A DNA stretch of 19,207 nt. Source: an uncultured Bacilli bacterium. GTDB taxonomy: Bacteria > Bacillota_I > Bacilli_A > RF39 > UBA660. The stretch is from the NCBI GenBank assembly GCA_944363995.1, contig CALVVV010000021.1:1-19207 (forward strand), read 5' to 3'. Positions 16,147 to 19,207 of this stretch are shown here, one piece after another. Position numbers and translations under genes: made by a program. Under the pieces are notes generated by a model. The model did no database searches, had not been told where the DNA came from, and saw only the letters and a program-made list of their open reading frames with translations. Position 1 is the first letter of the stretch, and every line of letters starts with the position of its first letter.

Positions 16147-17514
16147 ATGGATTTAAAAAACTTATATGAAAAAATAACAGAATATTTAGACCAAGAAATA
16201 ATTATTGAAGGTTGGATTAGAAATCATCGTAAACAAAAAGAATTTGGATTTATTGATTTTTATGATGGAACTTGTTTTAAAAGTATTCAAGTTGTATATG
16301 ATAATAAATTAAATAATTTTGATTTTATTTCTAAATTAAGAGTAGGTTGTGCGATTAAAGTTATAGGTATTTTAACTAAATCAATTGGTTCAGGACAAGA
16401 TTATGAAATAGTAGCTTCTGATGTTATATTATTAGGAGATTGTCCAGAAGATTATCCAATTCAACCTAAAAGACATACTAAAGAATTTTTAAGAGAAGTT
16501 GCCTATTTAAGACCGCGAACTAATTTATTTCAAGCTGTGTTTAGAGTAAGAAGTATAGCCGCTTATGCAATACATAAATATTTTAATGAAAATGGTTATG
16601 TATATTTCCACGCTCCTATAATTACTTCGAGTGATTGTGAAGGCGCAGGAGAAATGTTTCAAGTAACTACATTAGATTTAAATAAAGTAAATGGTAAACC
16701 AGATTATACTAAAGATTTCTTTGAAAAACCAACTAATTTAACTGTTTCTGGTCAACTACAAGCCGAAACATTTGCTTTAGCCTATAAAAAAACTTATACC
16801 TTTGGTCCTACTTTTAGAGCAGAAAATTCTAATACAAAAACTCATGCTTCGGAATTTTGGATGATTGAACCTGAAATTGCTTTTTGTGATTTAAAACAAG
16901 ATATGGATATTATGGAAAGTATGCTTAAATATGTCGTTAAGTATGTTTTAGATAATTGTGTTGATGAAATGAAATTTTTAGATCAATTTGTTGAAAAAGG
17001 ATTATTATCTAAATTAAATAAATTAGTTACATCTAAATTTACTCGCGTTACACATGAAGAAGTAATTAAAATATTAAAAGAAGCTAAAGTTGACTTTGAA
17101 TTTAAACCAGAATATGGTTGTGATATAGCCAAAGAACATGAAAAATATATTACAGAATACTTTAATGGACCAGTATTTATAACTGATTGGCCAAAAGATA
17201 TAAAAGCATTCTATATGAAACTTAATAAAGATGGTAAAACTGTTGCTGCAGTTGACTTAGAAGTACCAGGCGCAGGTGAATTAATGGGTGGTTCTCAAAG
17301 AGAAGAAGATTATGATAAATTAGTTAATCGAATGAAAGAACTAAATATGCCTCTTGATTCTATGGAATGGTATTTAAATTTACGTAAATTTGGTGGCTGT
17401 GTTCACTCAGGATTTGGAATGGGTTTTGAAAGATTATTAATTTATTTAACTGGTGTTGAAAACATTCGTGATGTAATACCATATCCTCGAACACCTGGCA
17501 ATTGTGAATATTAA
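16147..17514 (+). CDS. asnS: Asparagine--tRNA ligase
   Basis: Charges tRNA-Asn with asparagine in the cytoplasm. The protein is 455 aa, normal for bacterial AsnRS. An N-terminal OB-fold anticodon-binding domain (IIEGWIRNHRKQKEFGFIDF, then YDGTCFKSIQVVYD) precedes the class II core. Motif 1 region is YVYFHAPIITSSDCEGAGEM. Motif 2 is FGPTFRAE (219-226). Motif 3 is GFGMGFERLL (422-431), followed by DVIPYPRTPGNCEY. The HASEFWMIEPEIAF stretch and the final PRTPG separate AsnRS from AspRS. GGAGAAG lies upstream. The ATG is 12 nt after the small membrane protein. Confidence 0.96.
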   Translation: MDLKNLYEKITEYLDQEIIIEGWIRNHRKQKEFGFIDFYDGTCFKSIQVVYDNKLNNFDFISKLRVGCAIKVIGILTKSIGSGQDYEIVASDVILLGDCPEDYPIQPKRHTKEFLREVAYLRPRTNLFQAVFRVRSIAAYAIHKYFNENGYVYFHAPIITSSDCEGAGEMFQVTTLDLNKVNGKPDYTKDFFEKPTNLTVSGQLQAETFALAYKKTYTFGPTFRAENSNTKTHASEFWMIEPEIAFCDLKQDMDIMESMLKYVVKYVLDNCVDEMKFLDQFVEKGLLSKLNKLVTSKFTRVTHEEVIKILKEAKVDFEFKPEYGCDIAKEHEKYITEYFNGPVFITDWPKDIKAFYMKLNKDGKTVAAVDLEVPGAGELMGGSQREEDYDKLVNRMKELNMPLDSMEWYLNLRKFGGCVHSGFGMGFERLLIYLTGVENIRDVIPYPRTPGNCEY

Positions 17515-17525
17515 GAGGTGAATAT

Positions 17526-19064
17526 ATGTTTAAAAAAGGGTTTACGTTAGTGGAATTAATCGGTGTAGTAATTATTTTAGCTTTAATATCTTTATTAGCT
17601 TTTCCTACTATATTAAATTCAATTAGAAACACTAAATCGCAATTAAGTGCTGTTAGTAAAGAAATATTATATAGTGCTGCCAGTTCATATGTTTCTGATA
17701 ATTTAAATGATTTTCCTAAAAAAAATGGTAATACTTTTTGTGTTACTTTAGAAAGTTTAGTTCAAAATGAATATTTACCAACTAAAGTATATGATTCTGT
17801 TACTGGAGAAGAAATACCTTTATCTAATATAATAGAAGTTAAATATGAACAAGATAGATTTAATTATAATATTAATAATGAATGTGTGGAAGATATATAT
17901 GTGCCACCTGTGCCACCTAATAAACCAGAATTATTAGATAATATGGTACCAATAAAATATAATGGAACTAATTGGGTAGTGGCTTCTCAATCAGACAAAT
18001 GGTATGATTATGATGCAAAAGAATGGGCTAATGCAGTAGTATTAAATACAACTAAAAATGTAGGAGATACAGTAACAGAAGATGATATAGATTTGTGGTA
18101 TGTATGGATACCAAGATATAAATATCAATTGTTTAATGCTAATAATGGAAGTGTAAATGAACAAGAAATCCAAATCCAATTTGAAAGTGGCACATCTTCA
18201 ACTGGAACAGTAAGTTGTACTGATGCAATAGCAACATCTGGTACATCAAGTGAAACTTGTACAAATGCTACTAATGGTAATTGGTATACCCATCCAGCAT
18301 TTACATTTGGTAGTGATGAATTAGCTGGATTTTGGGTAGGAAAATTTGAAGTAAGTGGAAGTACTGATAAAATAACAATAAAACCAAATGTAAGTAGTTT
18401 AATAAATCAAACAGTATCCTCATTTTTCACAGCAATCCAAAATATAAATACAACCTATAATTTAAACGGCGATAGTCATATGATGAAAAATATGGAATGG
18501 GGGGCAGTAGCCTACCTATCCCATAGTAAATATGGAATAAACGAAGAAGTGGGAATAAATAATAATGATAGTAATATAACAGGATGTGGAGCAGCGGTAG
18601 GAAGTCGTTTCTCAAGTAGTTGTAATGCCTATAATACAACAAGTGGAATGCTAGCTAGTACGACCGGAAATATTTATGGTGTATATGATATGAGTGGAGG
18701 AAATTGGGAATATACAATGGGTAATATGGTAAATAGTAGTGGCGCATTTTATTCAAATGATGCTGGTTTTAGTACATCCCCCGAATCAAAGTATTATGAC
18801 AAATATACTTATGGAACATCTTATAAAACCCACGGTCGAGGAAAATTAGGCGATGCAACGAAAGAAACATTAAAGACATTTGGAAGCGATGATGGTGGCT
18901 GGTATAGTGATCTCGCGAACTTTCCGGACTCTGGTGATTCTTGGTTTATGCGGGGCGGCTATTCCCGCAATGGTTCGAGTGCCGGCTTGTTCGCCTTCTC
19001 TAGGGATACAGGTAGTAGTATTTCGCCTAGGTCCGCCCATGCAGTTGCGTGTGTTCGCAGGTAG
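17526..19064 (+). CDS. Pilin-leader protein fused to a FGE/C-type-lectin-like domain; candidate DGR target
   Basis: A 512-aa surface protein. The N-terminus is a class III prepilin signal: MFKKG/FTLVE with cleavage after G5 and Glu at +5, then a hydrophobic helix (to about residue 27). A pilin-like head (to ~120, with a Cys pair) is followed by a Pro linker (YVPPVPPNKP, 125-134). Residues ~135-512 belong to the formylglycine-generating-enzyme/C-type-lectin-like fold: LWYVWIPRYKYQL, FWVGKFEVSG, NMEWGAVAYLSHSKYGI, GNIYGVYDMSGGNWEYTMGN and the terminal WFMRGGYSRNGSSAGLFAF. This fold is the usual scaffold of DGR variable proteins. The last ~47 codons have very different base use from the rest. 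AGAGGTG lies 5 nt before the ATG, and the gene follows asnS by 11 nt. It is probably displayed on or near a pilus-like fibre as a binding protein. The ligand is unknown. Confidence 0.85.
   Translation: MFKKGFTLVELIGVVIILALISLLAFPTILNSIRNTKSQLSAVSKEILYSAASSYVSDNLNDFPKKNGNTFCVTLESLVQNEYLPTKVYDSVTGEEIPLSNIIEVKYEQDRFNYNINNECVEDIYVPPVPPNKPELLDNMVPIKYNGTNWVVASQSDKWYDYDAKEWANAVVLNTTKNVGDTVTEDDIDLWYVWIPRYKYQLFNANNGSVNEQEIQIQFESGTSSTGTVSCTDAIATSGTSSETCTNATNGNWYTHPAFTFGSDELAGFWVGKFEVSGSTDKITIKPNVSSLINQTVSSFFTAIQNINTTYNLNGDSHMMKNMEWGAVAYLSHSKYGINEEVGINNNDSNITGCGAAVGSRFSSSCNAYNTTSGMLASTTGNIYGVYDMSGGNWEYTMGNMVNSSGAFYSNDAGFSTSPESKYYDKYTYGTSYKTHGRGKLGDATKETLKTFGSDDGGWYSDLANFPDSGDSWFMRGGYSRNGSSAGLFAFSRDTGSSISPRSAHAVACVRR
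18921..19061 (+). other. Candidate DGR variable repeat (VR)
   Basis: This is the 3' end of the pilin-lectin gene, coding residues ~466-512. By hand count, 18921-19060 contains 18 A, 45 T and 77 G+C in 140 bases. The A deficit is specific to the coding strand and stands against roughly 40% A in neighbouring genes. The encoded segment lies where the ligand-binding surface of C-type-lectin variable proteins sits, and it is rich in Ser, Gly, Arg, Asp and Tyr, reachable from Asn (AAY) template codons by changing A. DGR retrohoming replaces template A with any base, which would give this pattern. The last ~20 bases before the stop are A-poor and could include the initiation-of-homing site. Confidence 0.6.
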
Positions 19065-19082
19065 CAAACTTTAGTTTGCTAC
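19061..19082 (+). other. Perfect hairpin at the VR end, overlapping the stop codon
   Basis: GTAGCAAAC (19061-19069), loop TTTA, GTTTGCTAC (19074-19082): a 9-bp perfect stem with a 4-nt loop. No T run follows, so it is a poor terminator. DGRs often carry a short hairpin or cruciform of this size just 3' of the VR that promotes retrohoming. Confidence 0.6.
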
Positions 19083-19104
19083 TTTCCTTGTATACTAGGA
19101 AAGT
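19081..19104. repeat. Second hairpin downstream of the pilin-lectin gene
   Basis: ACTTTCCT (19081-19088) pairs with AGGAAAGT (19097-19104) around an 8-nt loop. It abuts the first hairpin, sharing AC. The 10-mer TAGTTTGCTA of the first hairpin recurs at 19131-19140, so this tail region is repetitive. Confidence 0.5.
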
Positions 19105-19151
19105 TATAGAGCAAAAGTTAAAATATACTATAGTTTGCTATACGCAAAAAG

Positions 19152-19168
19152 GCAAGATAAAATCTTGC
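19152..19168. terminator. Weak hairpin, possible terminator of the pcrA-asnS-pilin train
   Basis: GCAAGAT, loop AAA, ATCTTGC: a perfect 7-bp stem. On the plus strand only TT follows directly; on the minus strand a CCTTTTT tract follows, so it may instead end a leftward transcript from beyond the window. Confidence 0.4.
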
Positions 19169-19207
19169 TTGTAATTAACAATTTATTAACTTTTATTTTT
19201 CAATATA

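Noticed and set aside
18870..19074. Open frames on both strands across the 3' end of the pilin-lectin gene.
   Set aside because: GC-rich DNA with few A bases lacks stop codons in all frames. The main frame continues the lectin domain, so the others are shadows.
1..19207. Mollicute-type genetic code with TGA as Trp, suggested by the very low GC.
   Set aside because: pcrA, asnS and the jet genes use TGG for Trp and have no in-frame TGA, so the standard bacterial code applies.

Overview
The window is about three quarters A+T and uses the standard bacterial code: TGG encodes Trp and no intact gene has an in-frame TGA. Shine-Dalgarno sites are strong (GGAGG, AGGTGA). The gene set is PcrA, AsnRS, a class III prepilin leader and an EndA-like nuclease. 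Together these suggest a low-GC Firmicute/Bacilli, perhaps an uncultured gut lineage with a small genome. The species cannot be named from this sequence.

Layout. (1) 1-66: the first codons of a leftward gene that leaves the window. (2) 281-8117: a translationally coupled four-gene operon, jetA-jetB-jetC-jetD. It is a complete Wadjet (SMC-type plasmid-restriction) system of the branch with DUF2397, DUF2398, a TIGR02680-type SMC ATPase and a DUF2399 TOPRIM nuclease. A clear terminator closes it. (3) 8160-10043: a decayed accessory patch. It holds an intact AbiEi-like antitoxin, a truncated AbiEii-like toxin whose natural start reads ATA, two unequal copies of the 5' end of an unrecognised gene lying as direct repeats on either side of the AbiE module, and an ABC ATPase cut off right after its signature motif. 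(4) 10138-13093: a DUF5301-like lipoprotein, an SH3-domain membrane-anchored protein, a transposase relic and an orphan NMT1/SsuA-like substrate-binding protein. (5) 13181-13849: a membrane-anchored DNA/RNA non-specific endonuclease. (6) 13901-19064: a rightward gene train, pcrA, a 55-residue membrane protein, asnS, and a large pilin-leader protein.

The most notable object is the last gene (17526-19064). It joins a type IV pilin N-terminus to a formylglycine-generating-enzyme/C-type-lectin-like domain. Its last ~140 bases suddenly become GC-rich and, specifically on the coding strand, adenine-poor (hand count 18 A against 45 T in 18921-19060). A perfect 9-bp hairpin begins at the last coding base. 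This is what the variable repeat of a diversity-generating retroelement (DGR) looks like. The template repeat and reverse transcriptase are not in the window and would have to be found elsewhere in the genome.

Several genes share a compact promoter design. The -10 box lies only 15-21 nt before the start codon, so transcripts should begin at or within the Shine-Dalgarno sequence.
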